Assembly (NCBI GenBank): GCA_002786025.1
Contig: NHNW01000044.1
Span: 124,001 to 188,000 of the forward strand
Reading direction: 5' to 3'
DNA: 64,000 nucleotides
DNA from: Zasmidium citrigriseum
Taxonomy: Eukaryota > Ascomycota > Dothideomycetes > Mycosphaerellales > Mycosphaerellaceae
Of this stretch, positions 20,504-31,574 are shown one piece after another. Below the pieces are notes generated by a model that did not search any database, had not been told where the DNA came from, and saw nothing but the letters and a program-made list of their open reading frames with translations. How positions within the stretch are numbered: position 1 is the first letter of the stretch; every line of letters begins with the position of its first letter. The translations under genes were made by a program, and so were the position numbers.

Positions 20504-23500
20504 ATGGCAAACCCTCCCAACCGCGCCGCCGCCCCGACAGTCGGCACCCAGCCCGGCAATGTCCTCATCCCGCCCTCGCGCTCCGCCAAAGAGGGCGGCT
20601 CCCTGTCCGCCTCCAGCTTCATGACCGCCAAGCAGAACCAGTCTTACGCGCGATCAGCCCAGCCTCCGCCGGGCAGCTTCACTGCAGACCTGAAATCGTT
20701 CAGCTCAAGATTGGATCTTAGCAGTTATGCCGCGTATGACGATGGGGCTACGGATACGGTCTCTTCGGAGCAGAGACAGGCGGAGTATAGGCAGGAGATT
20801 GAGAAGCAGACGCGTCTTAAGGCGGGTACGGAGAATCTTTTGGAAGCGTTGAACTCGAAGAATGCCAAGAAATCAAGAGACCAGCGTATGGCTGCTGAGA
20901 GTCAGCTTAATGCGTCGAACAGGAAGATTGCACAGTTGAAGTTGGATTTGGAGGCGGAGATTCAACGGAGTAAGGAGCAGCAGCCTATGAGTCCCAAGGG
21001 GAGGCTGTCGCAGCTTTTCAGGCCTACGATCCAGCAGCTTCCGGAACCCAGTCAGCAATTGACTGAGGACCAGGCAGAGCAATTTGACCCGGAGCTGGAA
21101 TCGCCGACGTACATTCTTGCGGAGATTCTGCAGGCGCTTGAGCAGGAGGATATGGGGTCGGACTACTATGTGAATCAAGCTAACGACTTGGTCGATTTGT
21201 TCCGCCGACATCCCACTCTCAAATACGATCTGGCATGGTCGATATTTGGTCTTCGAATGCAGATCATGCTGCTGAGCGACAGTAGAGAAGTCGTGGCGGC
21301 TGGATATCGAGTGATTCGATATGCCATCACGGATCGAAAATCTCTACAGACCATTCGGGCCCTACAGACGGACTATCTCGTGATTCTGTCTCTCATCAAG
21401 GAGAGTAAGGCTCGTGTCGAACGAGAGCAGGCACTGAAGTTCGTGAGGGCGTTCCTGGATGTGAAGGATGGCACTCGCGAGATACATCCTGCTGTCGTGA
21501 GGATTATCGTGGCAGTCGCAGACCATTCGGACGACCAGCTTCGAAACATTGCCATTTTGACTCTGGCCGAGATGCTCCTCAAAGACCCCATGCTGGTGGT
21601 AAACGCTGGCGGGATCAGTGTCATTGCGGAAGCTATGGGAAACGGGGTCTACCATGCACCAGAGACATTACTTGGACCTCTACTGCATCTGATGGACCTT
21701 CCGGCACGGAGAGGAGTGCTGCGGTCTGGATTTGAATTCAGCTCGGCTTTTGCTACTTTCACAGAACCCCACTCGTCACATTCTTTCGACGACAAGCTGG
21801 CGGCCAGTTCAAGGGTGATCGCCGGCATGTTCAAGAGCTGGTCTGGCTTGATGACCCTGTCTCTGCACAACTTTCTACCAGTGCGAAGCGTGGTATCCTC
21901 GCTGTATATCGCGGACATCAGGACACGCAGTGCCACCCTGGACTTATTGAGTGATATCCTGCGACTCGAGAAGCGCTCCTGGTCGACGCCTTTCATTGGC
22001 GGCAGAAGGTTGACCACTTACGCACGAGTGGCCAAGTTGACCCCAGAGCACGATGGCTCTCAGCGTACGAAACAGGAAAGCGACAACGATGCTCAGAAGA
22101 GGAACCTTGTGCAGCACTTCACAGCTGTGGCGTTGGCTGTCCTGCTCCGCCAGGGCTTGATGGAAGGCTTACTTCACGCCGAACGCGATGCACCAAACGA
22201 TACGCTCAAACGACGGACGAGTTTGATGGTGGCTGAAGTATTGAAGAAGGCGAGTGACCTGCTGCCAACTTCATGGGGGGCCGAGTTGCAAGCGATGCCC
22301 GGACTTGTACACACGGCATTGCAGTTCGAATCCGAGGAGCGATTCCGTGCTTTGACCACAGTCTACCAGGTTGATAAGGTCAACCTTAGACTCTGGCGAT
22401 CTGACCCATCATCATCAACACACTCGAGAACGCACGATGACTTTGATGGTGCGAGGGCGAGGTCAGGTTCCAAGACGCAATCATCTGCGGATATGGACGA
22501 GGTGCAGTTTCGCGCCAAAGTACTCGACACTGGTGTGCTCAACTCCGTCAACTACATCAAGTGGGACTGGAATCTGATACTTGAGCTGATCGAGGGTCCA
22601 CTGACGAACCCCAAGCTCCTCTTCGAAGCCACAGAGAAGTCAAAGTTTGTGCATCGCCTGCTCAAGTTCCTGCGGCCGTTCCAGTTTCGATTCTCGGATG
22701 CTTCGAATACGAAGGCCAATCAGCGATACGTGAGAATGGCCTGCGCGTTGGCAAAGACGCTGCTGCAGACTCACGAAGGTGCTAACTACTTGATCAACAA
22801 CAAGTCGATACGGCAGCTGGCGGAATGTCTTGCTCAACTGGATTCGGCGAGTGGCATTACTTCTAAGAATCCCATGTTCTCTCCGGATCGACTCTCGGAG
22901 ACGCTGGTCGGTGGATACTTCGCAATGCTGGGGGTCATGTGTAGCGACCCGAAAGGACTGCAGATTCTGGAGCGGTGGCACATCATCAACATGTTTTACC
23001 ACATCGTCGAGCTTAAAAACAGGGACGACTTGATCAGGTGTCTGCTTTCAAACCTGGACTACTCATTGGACAGTCATCCGAGGATCATTCTGTCGAAAGC
23101 TATGATCGCGGGATCGAAGCAGATGCGGATCATGGCAACGCGGCTGCTTCGGAAGTACGCAGTAGAACCCATCGAGCCATCCGTACTTGGTGGTTGTGCT
23201 TCGGAATGGGCGATCAAGCTTCTGGTCAGCCAGCTGTACGATCCTGAGATTGAAGTGTGCGAAGTTGCGATCAAGATTCTCGAAGAGGCCTGCAACGACA
23301 TCACTTCCCTGGAGTACGTGGTCAAGTGCCGGCCTGCTTTGGATCATCTGGGCGAAATTGGTGCGCCGCTTCTGCTGCGATTCTTGTCGACATCAGTGGG
23401 CTACCACTATCTCGATGGACTGGACTACATCACGCGCGAAATGGACGACTGGTTCCTCGGCCGCAACGACACCTACGTCACATTGGTCGAAGCATCACTT

Positions 23501-24349
23501 GCAAGAGCACTCTCAGATGTTCCCGACAAGCCCCATGCAGCGCTGGATGACACTCTGGGACCTCAAGACTACGGCTACGTCCCACCACACTTCTATCGCG
23601 AGCTCACCCGAACCACCGAAGGCTGCGAACTTCTAAAAGCCAAAGGCCATTTCGAAGAATTTACCGCCACGATCCAAGACTTCGCCATGGAAGAAGACGA
23701 CCCCGAAACCATCCTCAAAGTCAAAGGCTGTCTCTGGGCCGTCGGCAACGTTGGATCAATGGAACTCGGGGCGCCCTTCCTCGAAAGAACGGATGTGGTC
23801 AAGTACATTGTGCAAATCGCGGAACAATCCCAGGTTATGACTTTCCGCGGTACGGCGTTCTTCGTACTGGGTTTGATATCCCGCAGTCTGCACGGCCAGG
23901 AAATTCTTGCGGAGTACGGCTGGGACGGCACCGTGAATGTCATGGGCGAAAGTCTCGGCTACGTCCTCCCTCTCGACTTCGAGAAACTCTTCTCCCTCCA
24001 GCCCTTCTCACAAACCACCCGGCCCAACAGCGCCTTGATCCGCAACCGTCCCGGTCCCGTGACGGACGACGAGCCTCAAAACCAGCAGATCCTGGACTCC
24101 ATCACCAAGCTCGGGAATACTGTCCTTATGAACAAGGCTCTGACGGAGCTGAATGCGCTGAAACATCAGAAGAAGGCTGACGGGTTCAAGAGTGTGAATT
24201 TGTTCCGCAAGGCTATGGTTCTGCTTGCGGGGCATGGGTATGGGGTTCAGCAGTGGAGGTTTGTTGTTGATTTGTTTGAGAAGGATGTGCTTAGAAGGAT
24301 TGTGCTGGAGGAGGATGATAGTGATGGGGATGGGACTGGGGAGGACTAA
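20504..24349 (+). CDS. AVO3: TORC2 subunit Rictor/Avo3/Ste20-type
   Basis: Intronless gene of 1281 aa. After a Pro/Ser-rich start, residues about 85-150 form a coiled coil resembling an Hr1-type repeat. The helical-repeat Rictor N-terminal domain follows (about 195-590), including the LFRRHPTLKYDLAWSIFGL and HNFLPVRSVVSSLYI regions. The middle domain lies around 665-900. A block near residues 900-1000 (SEWAIKLLVSQLYDPEIEV, EYVVKCRPALDHLGE) matches the Rictor V region. The tail is very acidic. Rictor/Avo3 is the essential scaffold of TOR complex 2 at the plasma membrane, controlling AGC kinases, actin and sphingolipids. The assignment rests on the overall family pattern and conserved blocks. 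Confidence 0.9.
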   Translation: MANPPNRAAAPTVGTQPGNVLIPPSRSAKEGGSLSASSFMTAKQNQSYARSAQPPPGSFTADLKSFSSRLDLSSYAAYDDGATDTVSSEQRQAEYRQEIEKQTRLKAGTENLLEALNSKNAKKSRDQRMAAESQLNASNRKIAQLKLDLEAEIQRSKEQQPMSPKGRLSQLFRPTIQQLPEPSQQLTEDQAEQFDPELESPTYILAEILQALEQEDMGSDYYVNQANDLVDLFRRHPTLKYDLAWSIFGLRMQIMLLSDSREVVAAGYRVIRYAITDRKSLQTIRALQTDYLVILSLIKESKARVEREQALKFVRAFLDVKDGTREIHPAVVRIIVAVADHSDDQLRNIAILTLAEMLLKDPMLVVNAGGISVIAEAMGNGVYHAPETLLGPLLHLMDLPARRGVLRSGFEFSSAFATFTEPHSSHSFDDKLAASSRVIAGMFKSWSGLMTLSLHNFLPVRSVVSSLYIADIRTRSATLDLLSDILRLEKRSWSTPFIGGRRLTTYARVAKLTPEHDGSQRTKQESDNDAQKRNLVQHFTAVALAVLLRQGLMEGLLHAERDAPNDTLKRRTSLMVAEVLKKASDLLPTSWGAELQAMPGLVHTALQFESEERFRALTTVYQVDKVNLRLWRSDPSSSTHSRTHDDFDGARARSGSKTQSSADMDEVQFRAKVLDTGVLNSVNYIKWDWNLILELIEGPLTNPKLLFEATEKSKFVHRLLKFLRPFQFRFSDASNTKANQRYVRMACALAKTLLQTHEGANYLINNKSIRQLAECLAQLDSASGITSKNPMFSPDRLSETLVGGYFAMLGVMCSDPKGLQILERWHIINMFYHIVELKNRDDLIRCLLSNLDYSLDSHPRIILSKAMIAGSKQMRIMATRLLRKYAVEPIEPSVLGGCASEWAIKLLVSQLYDPEIEVCEVAIKILEEACNDITSLEYVVKCRPALDHLGEIGAPLLLRFLSTSVGYHYLDGLDYITREMDDWFLGRNDTYVTLVEASLARALSDVPDKPHAALDDTLGPQDYGYVPPHFYRELTRTTEGCELLKAKGHFEEFTATIQDFAMEEDDPETILKVKGCLWAVGNVGSMELGAPFLERTDVVKYIVQIAEQSQVMTFRGTAFFVLGLISRSLHGQEILAEYGWDGTVNVMGESLGYVLPLDFEKLFSLQPFSQTTRPNSALIRNRPGPVTDDEPQNQQILDSITKLGNTVLMNKALTELNALKHQKKADGFKSVNLFRKAMVLLAGHGYGVQQWRFVVDLFEKDVLRRIVLEEDDSDGDGTGED

Positions 24350-25485
24350 GATGGTGCTTTGTGGTGGATTTGGGTGTTTCTGGCGTCTCATGTGGTACTA
24401 CGGAGGTGTGAGCTGGGCGTGGGTGGGAGTTCGGAGAGGTCGGTGCTTGTTATTGTCGGGTTTGGCGGTCAACGAGGGTAAGACGTACGAATGAGCATGA
24501 GAGAAGAAAGACTTATGGCGCGGCGTTTATTGGTTTCCCGACTCAACTCGAAAAGCAGGTCAGAGGGTTGGAGGGGTTTTGTCAGAGTCTTGGTAGATGA
24601 TTCAATATCACTCAGAATGATCGATGCTGCAAAATAAGCATTGTCTTAGGCTTGCACTGCCGGCGCCTATTTCACTCATTCGAGAAAGAAAGTACATGTA
24701 TGGACGAAGGCTAAGTTCATTGCCGGCATGCAGGACGCATGTATTACCGTAGCAGAAAAACCGTGCCTACCCTTCGACTTCGAGATTCTTTCGTGATGAA
24801 ATGAACTTGAAGTAACCACTATAATTTTAGTACGCATCGAAAGCTTAGGACTAGTCGAGTATTTCTACGGCCTTAACATTACGAAAAATGCTAAGGTGCG
24901 GTTACAATCGACAAAGAAATAGTCTCGTTGCGAGGCTTTCGAGCATTCTCAAACGTACGCCGCGCGTGAGATATTGTACTACGAAAGCCCAACGATTTTC
25001 GAGAAATTCTGGGGATCGAGGTGGGCACGGTTTTTCTGCTAGCACAATACGAGAGTAGGGCATCGGTATCGGACAGCTCGGACCCACGTTTGACTTCAGC
25101 TGGTGAGTTGCTTGTTCAGCTGAAGCTGAAGTGGATTGGTCACGACCTTTCCGAAGACAGATACATCTCGAATCCTTCGAAGTAGTCCGGGAGGGCAGAA
25201 CAGACTACAGCACTCTTGCCAAGTCGTAAGTTTCCTCCAGACTGGTGATTGTCGCTGAGACTGAGGCATTGATACAGGAAAGCCCTCGTCTGGGCATCTG
25301 CGAGTTGTCATAGAGTTTGGCGGGTTGGCAGGCACGAAGGCTTCCTGGATCCCGAGATTCTAGGGTGTGGGAGTGAGGGAAGAAGTGGTATTGGCCCTAT
25401 AAAGATCCTGCCGTGCTGGGTTGTGGCTTCTTGGAGGTGAGGGTTAGCCTTACAGCCCTATGGGTGTTTTGCTTGAGTGGCGAAA
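24350..25485. other. Intergenic region after Rictor
   Basis: About 1.1 kb with no credible gene. Short frames on both strands lack motifs. The segment 24600-24900 is somewhat A+T-richer than the surrounding coding DNA. Confidence 0.35.
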
Positions 25486-26889
25486 ATGAATTGGGTTGGG
25501 CATACGCGGTTGCCTAGGCCAGAAAGAGAGTGGGCGATTGGTGAAAGGGTAAGACTGCGAAGAATCTGTTCTCATGGAAGGGGCGGTGATGCTGATTGCA
25601 AGATACAGAGCAAGAACGACGGACCATCGCCTCCCCGACTATGCAAAACCCCATCATCCTCACACAACTCCCTCCTCGTCCGCAAAGCAATCCGATGGCT
25701 CGAATCAACAGGGAAGGCCCACTCTCTCTACCTCTATATCCCCTCTCGAATCGGCCACAGCCCCTGCCTCGACCTCGCCCTAAGAGCCAACATGGAAGCC
25801 CACAGCATCGACATGGGCGAAGGAAACCTCTCCGAAGAACAGTGTTTTCATACTTCAACGCTTGCTACAGGGGCTCTTCATTCACTGATGAAGAGTGGGA
25901 GAGCCGCAAATTCTGATGAGGCTATGCTCACCGTCGCCATGCTTTTCCATTTCGAGGCTTCAGTCCGAGCTTGGAGCGTCGAACGCACACGAGGGCCGGT
26001 CGACCAGTCTGCCGTCCTACATATGAAGGGTCTGGCGGCGATGTTCATTTCCCGTCCACCAGATCCACAATCCTCATCAAGCTGCCTCTACCGCGCCTTG
26101 TGGTACGTCAACAGTTTCTACGTCGCCTTCACCCTGCAACTCTTTAGCGCAGAAAGCTCCTCGCCATTCGAAAACTCCGCCTGGCTGGACCTGGATCCCC
26201 CATTCGACGAGTTCGACACTTCCTATCTCAGGAGTCTAAGAAAGACGAGCAACAAACTGTTCATCACCCTCCCGCGCCTAATAAAGCTTGCCCAACGAAC
26301 CCGGCACGACGAAACGTTCGTACCCGGCGCCGTCAAAGTCGCGACCCTTCTCTACAACCTCAGAGATGCCTACGCCGAAGATCGACTCCTACACAGCGTC
26401 AACGTCGTCAAGACATCAGAGAAAGAGTCCCCCGGAAAGGAGATGCTGCCGTACGTATTCAAATTCGCAAGTTTCGTTGAATACGAAGCCGCATTAACCT
26501 ACTGGACAACCCGCCTCTTCATCCTCCAACAATGCCACCGCCTGGCCCAGCTCACCAACTTTCCAATCCCCACCACAACCCTAGAAACCGAAGCCTCACG
26601 CACAGCGAATAATATCCTCATGTCCTGGGAATGCATCATCCAATACAAAGCCATGACGAAAATGCGCGGCAGCGTGGCTTTCCAAGCTGTCTGGGGCGTC
26701 CTGGGACAATTCAGTGTGTGTAAAGGGGAGCCGGAGGAGGTTGTGAGGCTTTGGATTTTGAAGAGGAGTAATGAATTGAGTGAGGGGAGCTGTGTTTTGA
26801 CGGAGAGGCATTTAGATGGTTTTGCGGCGCTACAGAGTGGAGATGGGGTTTGGATGCCGCAGATGGGAGCGTTGAATCCTGAGGGATAG
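25486..26889 (+). CDS. Fungal transcription-factor-like protein without a Zn2Cys6 cluster
   Basis: An open frame of about 468 codons whose body (from roughly residue 65) resembles the helical C-terminal regulatory region of fungal Zn2Cys6 factors. It includes YIPSRIGHSPCLDLALRAN, Leu-rich helices and a conserved-looking FASFVEYEAALTYWTTRLFIL. No Cys6 cluster occurs in the frame or in about 1 kb upstream. Positions 25549-25608 look like a 60-nt intron (GTAAGA, GCTGAT, CAG); its length is a multiple of three, so the frame stays open either way and the N-terminus is uncertain. It may be a regulator that lost its DNA-binding domain, or a co-regulator. Function not known. Confidence 0.55.
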   Translation: MNWVGHTRLPRPEREWAIGERVRLRRICSHGRGGDADCKIQSKNDGPSPPRLCKTPSSSHNSLLVRKAIRWLESTGKAHSLYLYIPSRIGHSPCLDLALRANMEAHSIDMGEGNLSEEQCFHTSTLATGALHSLMKSGRAANSDEAMLTVAMLFHFEASVRAWSVERTRGPVDQSAVLHMKGLAAMFISRPPDPQSSSSCLYRALWYVNSFYVAFTLQLFSAESSSPFENSAWLDLDPPFDEFDTSYLRSLRKTSNKLFITLPRLIKLAQRTRHDETFVPGAVKVATLLYNLRDAYAEDRLLHSVNVVKTSEKESPGKEMLPYVFKFASFVEYEAALTYWTTRLFILQQCHRLAQLTNFPIPTTTLETEASRTANNILMSWECIIQYKAMTKMRGSVAFQAVWGVLGQFSVCKGEPEEVVRLWILKRSNELSEGSCVLTERHLDGFAALQSGDGVWMPQMGALNPEG

Positions 26890-27173
26890 GGTGGAGAGAA
26901 CCGTGACTGCCTACTTGGATTGGAGCATGTGAAAGTGAGCACGGGCCAGCGGGAGAAGCGACCTGCCTCAACATTGGCGATGTGATTCAGTGAAAGAAAG
27001 GACTCTGAAGCTCATATTATCCATGGCTCACAAGGCCACCCGCCAAGAGCATTGACGTCAAGACAAATCATTGAAGATTTCTCGACGCTTCGTCCATTCA
27101 CGTATGACAAACTCAAGGATTGAAGAGCTGCGATTAGTACAGCCTCTCCATCAAATCGATCGCCTCCCGAGCG

Positions 27174-28055
27174 ATGACTGACGCTGCGAGGATGGACGAT
27201 GAGACTCTCGGGAAATTGCTTACCAGTCACCAAAAAGGAAAATACGGCACCATACCCGCACACTCCGACATCCTCTACCAGCTCTTCCGCGGCTTAAAAT
27301 CATCCAGCGAAGTAGCTCAAGCTCTCATAGAAGATGTCTCCTCCAGAAGATACTCTGACCGCCCCTGGCGTGTCTGGCAGTTAATCTACCTTTCCGCCAC
27401 CGAATTGCCACAGTACCACGACGCCGTGATAGATCTCATGTGCGCCATGGATCGAATCAAGATCCCCAAACCGGATGGAAGCGCTGCAATGAATCGTTTG
27501 GTGGAAAATAGGTGGTCTTACTGGCGAGATCACTTTGACGGCCTCAAAACCCACGCCCACCTTCGTCAGAAATCCGACTTCGAGCCCGTCATACCACTCA
27601 CTGGTCATGAGAAACTCCTCAACTTCACCACCTTCTCAGCAAAACTGCTCACCAGAGACGCTGCTTTCGTCGACGCAATCGGCGTTTTCGGTTTCTTCGA
27701 ACTCCGCAACATCCTCGAATCGACTCGCGAAAGCTACTGCCAACGCCTCCTGATCGATGAAAGTGTCACCACGATTGCTGAAGCTCGATCCGCGGATCTC
27801 GAGGCGGCTTGTCTTTGGATTCATGCTGGTGGGAAGGCTTTCCGTGGAATGGGGAACGAGAGTATGGAGGGATTTGAGGATGGGTATAGGATGGAGACCG
27901 ATTATTTGCTGAGTGCTGACGGCATTTCTGAGGAGAGATGGCGGTTGTGGCGGTTGAGACTAAGAGGGTTGGCTCAAGACGAAGATATCAGTGCGAGGGC
28001 CCGAGATGCTGCTTGGAGGGCTGCTGAAGCAATCGAGAACAATGCGTCAGGGTGA
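27174..28055 (+). CDS. DUF3632-like fungal protein
   Basis: Intronless gene of 293 aa, soluble and helical, with no signal peptide or membrane segment. The order of blocks (an N-terminal segment ending in DILYQLFRG, WQLIYLSATELPQYHDAVIDLM, NRWSYWRDHFDGL, a NFTTFSAKLL block and a C-terminal Trp/Arg-rich helix) resembles the fungal DUF3632 family. Members of that family are often near specialised-metabolism genes and have no known biochemical role. It lies 285 bp downstream of the cluster-less regulator and tail-to-tail with the SDR gene, whose stop is 25 bp away. The family call is from memory of sequence style, so moderate. Confidence 0.55.
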   Translation: MTDAARMDDETLGKLLTSHQKGKYGTIPAHSDILYQLFRGLKSSSEVAQALIEDVSSRRYSDRPWRVWQLIYLSATELPQYHDAVIDLMCAMDRIKIPKPDGSAAMNRLVENRWSYWRDHFDGLKTHAHLRQKSDFEPVIPLTGHEKLLNFTTFSAKLLTRDAAFVDAIGVFGFFELRNILESTRESYCQRLLIDESVTTIAEARSADLEAACLWIHAGGKAFRGMGNESMEGFEDGYRMETDYLLSADGISEERWRLWRLRLRGLAQDEDISARARDAAWRAAEAIENNASG

Positions 28056-28079
28056 ATGCAATCCGCTTATGCTTGTATG

Positions 28080-29033
28080 TTAGATAGCTAACGTTCCTGT
28101 GTTGGTAAGCCCACCATCGACTTCCATGTTAGTCCCCGTGACGTGGCTGCTTTCTGCGCTCAAAAAGAAGCTGATCACATTCGCCATCTCCTGCGGCCAG
28201 GCATTCTTCCTGAGCGGCACATGCGTGGCAAGCTCCGGATCGTTCTCCGCGATCTTGTCCTTGGTACCCTCGGGGAAGATGCTCCTGGCCATCGGCGTCG
28301 CCGTGGCTCCTGGACAGATGGAGTTGCAGCGGATGCCGTGTTTACCATACATAGCGGCTGCGTTTCTTGTCATGGCGACCACGGCGGCTTTCGTGGGCGT
28401 GTATGCCGGGAAGCCCAAGGCAGTCAGGGCGGCCGTTGATGCGATATTTACGATGGATCCGCGCTGAGGAGGGATCTCTTTTGGAGGTGCTGGGCTGAAT
28501 ACGACTGGTCGAGGCTGTTGGGATGCCATTTGGTGGGCTTCCGCTCGTTGACAGAGCCACATGCCTCGCTGATTGATTTCGTATGTTCTGGCAATGAGAG
28601 TCAGATATACTCGTAGCGTCAAAAGTGACTAAACTCACCGATCAAACAGCTCTTTCGAGACTTTCATCTCGTCATATATCATCTCGCCTCCGTCCTGACA
28701 GATACCAGCACAATTTGCTGCGTAGTCCAGACGACCCCATTTCTGCACGACAACTTTGATCATCATATCGATGTCTTCTTCTCGCCGGATGTCGACGTAT
28801 TGGTACACGGTGTCGACCTTGTATTCGTCTTTGATCTCTTGGGCAAGTTTCTTTCCTTCGATGGAGACATCTGCGATTAGGACGTTCATTCCTCGGCTGG
28901 CCAATTTGCGAACAGTAGCGGCACCAATTCCCTGCGCACCTCCCGTCACCAGAGCATTGAACGGCGGGTCTGATGCCAAGTTCGAGGTTGAGTCTGGCTG
29001 AGTGTGGCCAGCCATAATTGCTTCCGCTGCCAT
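28080..29033 (-). CDS. Short-chain dehydrogenase/reductase (classical SDR)
   Basis: Two exons, 29033-28639 and 28587-28080, give 300 aa; the 51-nt intron begins GTGAGT. The Rossmann cofactor motif TGGAQGIGAA is near residue 31. DI at the strand-4 position, the structural AANCAG motif, catalytic Ser in NIAST and the YTPTK catalytic pair are all present. PGATATPM follows, and a VDGGLT ending is typical of the family. The Asp after strand 2 (LIADVSI) suggests NAD(H) preference. The substrate cannot be inferred. It is convergent with the DUF3632-like gene and lies about 270 bp from the end of the Zn2Cys6 regulator gene on the same strand. Confidence 0.85.
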
Positions 29034-29304
29034 GTTGAGATGCGACTTTTCGTCAATGGACTTGTTGCAAACTTCAATGTCTCGACTAAAAGCTGCAGCT
29101 GGACAGCTGAAGAAGGACCTCCACTTCGATGTCTTGGGCTGATGTCACATTGACATGGATGGTAGACGATCGTCGGTCGTACAAGGCGCCCAAGACGGCT
29201 GAAAGGGTGGCCGGAGTTGCTCGATTGCGCGTAGGTGGTAACGTATCTTCGTCCGTGATCAATCGCGCTCAATGCTTACTCTATACGGTAAAAGGTGTTC
29301 AGCC

Positions 29305-31574
29305 TCACTCCTCGAATTGCTGCACGAGTGAATCCAGCACCGCATAGCCATGGCAGAAGGGTCGTGCAGAGATCTCGTTTGGCTGGTCCAAATCGTGAAC
29401 GTTGGCATACGCCTGAAGTGATTTCAAGAAAGCTCCAAGCAAGGCCCGGTGAGATTGAGTCTGGTGTACGAGCTGCAAACTAGCCAAGATCAATGCGGAG
29501 CTCACGGCGTAGAAGAGCAGATCCCAAGCGACATGGACAATCGGTGACAGCGGCTTGATTCGCAGGAACGTCTCGATGACGGAGGCGTAGCTGATCTCCA
29601 GAAGGCTGAAGTAGTGGCTCCTTTTATCTGGTGAGGTGTCCTTGGCGAGGGATGCGTATCGAAAGAGCCGGGCCTTGAAGTGTTCAATGTGGAGCTTGAA
29701 AATAAGTTCCTGCAGTTTCATCTCCATAGATTTCCCGGATCTCCATTGGCAGGTGTCACTGTGAGAGACGGCTTCAACCTGTTCTAACTTGGCTAGGTAG
29801 AGCTCAGTCTCCACAACTCGGAGTATTGGATCCATCTGCTTTGCGGTCTGCCATTCGAGCTTGACGCAGTTCAGGGCGTTGATCAGGTCAAAAAACGTAA
29901 CCTCGGGGGCTCTTTGGATGGTTGCTACGGCATCATAACGAGCTGAGAGGAAGCTCATCGGTCGTCGATCGAACCTATGTCATCGATCAGCGGAGGATCG
30001 AAGGGTAGAGAGTAAGGGGTAAATACGCTAATGCCAAAGTACAATCCATGTGGATGATGGCTCTCCTAACCAGCTGTTAGCGAACATCTTTGACGATACT
30101 GCGTAAAAGACTCACCACATGGGATGTATTTGCTCGCCATTCGTCGCATCAACATTGGTCAGAAGATGGAGACCTTGACTTTCAGCCTGGCGAACACTGA
30201 TAGCTGTATCTCAAGGTCAGGCGCTACGCTCAACGAAGTAGCTTCGTCCACATACCTAGAAACGTCCATCCAACGCCAGGATTGCTATCATTCGCAACGA
30301 CATATTCTAGCAGCAATGTCGTCTGAATGTGATCTAACGATGGCTGGACGTAGAAGTTGGCAAGACGAAGACATTCGAACGAGCATGCCACTGGAAAGGT
30401 CAGACCAAGCCTGCTTCTGCAATGAGCTGTGACTTACCAAACACGCGAGTGGTCAAGATCCTCTCGGACGAAACTTCGTCTGCGAATTGACACCCCGAAG
30501 CAAGAACAGAGAACAAAAGAGCGTATCCTGCGAGCTCACGATAGGTCAAGTCGGCAGCCGCCTGACCGAGGACGGAATCATCGGGATGTTCGGAAAGTAG
30601 CTGGACAACATTCACCAGCCGTCTTTCGAAGTCTTCCTGGTCCAGCAGATACGGCACGAACGGCATAGCAATTTGGCTGTAGGCCCGATAGTATCTGGTA
30701 GGGCCTTGTCAGTTTTGACCGATTTCCTGATCCGCGCAATTTTGCATTTCAGAATGCCCGTGGAACACAGTGGCTCACCTCATGCATCTCTCAGTACTGG
30801 GAAGAGATCCCAAAATATCGCCAAGAGTAACCTTCGCAGTCGCGGACCAGAGCGAGCCAAATGGATGCAAGGGTGTCCGGTTGGTGAGCCCAAAGGCAGA
30901 TCCAATGGATATGTCCGGAGGCAGGCGATAGTCTTCTTGGGTGGAGAGGACCGCTTGGAAGAAGGCCGCCGAACTATTCTGGCCAACATACAGCGTTTCT
31001 CCGGTCTCGTCATCGCGTTCACAGATGTTGGTGATGGTGTCACAGAGATAATTCAGGAACTCGACTTGTCCAGGTCGGCGGTTGGAAGATGTGTTGGTGG
31101 TGGCTGGGGATGGAAGTTCGGGGTCCAGAGATAGGCTCTGCGTGGTACCGGCATGGCTTCCAGGGCTCTCCAGTATTGAAGCATGTCCAGCGGCATTGAA
31201 AGAGTCGTGGTATGGTGGTGATTGTAGCGACTGTATCACGGCTCTAGAAATAGATATCAGATCCGAGGGATAAAGTCAGTGAAAGAGCTCGACTCACCGC
31301 CCGGTCTCACTACTCCGAGTCTCAACAACCCACCTCGGACTTTGGTCGTAGATGCACAAATGGACATGTTTTCGCTTCTGGCACGTCGAGCATGGATTGC
31401 CATAGTCGCAACGTACCTTGCCTGTGAATCTAGTCAGTCCAGTCATCAATCCTAGCCAGGGAAGAAGAGAACTCTACGGTCTCGGCAGGGCTGACAAGCC
31501 TTCGGTCGTCTATTCCTTCTCCTCTTTGGTTTCGGGGTATCAGTCGCAGAGCTCGATATTACGGAAGCATCCAT
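29305..31574 (-). CDS. Zn2Cys6 transcription factor with fungal-specific regulatory domain
   Basis: Eight exons on the minus strand: 31574-31478, 31421-31298, 31243-30779, 30694-30438, 30390-30256, 30203-30116, 30065-30027 and 29974-29305. Together they give 1875 nt, exactly 624 codons plus stop. Exons 1-2 encode the zinc cluster: a basic RRRNRRPK lead, then ACQPCRDRKVRCDYGNPC and STCQKRK with a final Cys. Exons 5-8 form the fungal_trans domain (PF04082 type), with LRLANFYVQPSLDHIQT, SQGLHLL and the assembled AFDRRPMSFL segment. All introns have GT-AG borders. The likely role is pathway-specific activation; the neighbouring SDR, DUF3632-like and regulator-like genes are candidate targets (inference). 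Confidence 0.88.
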
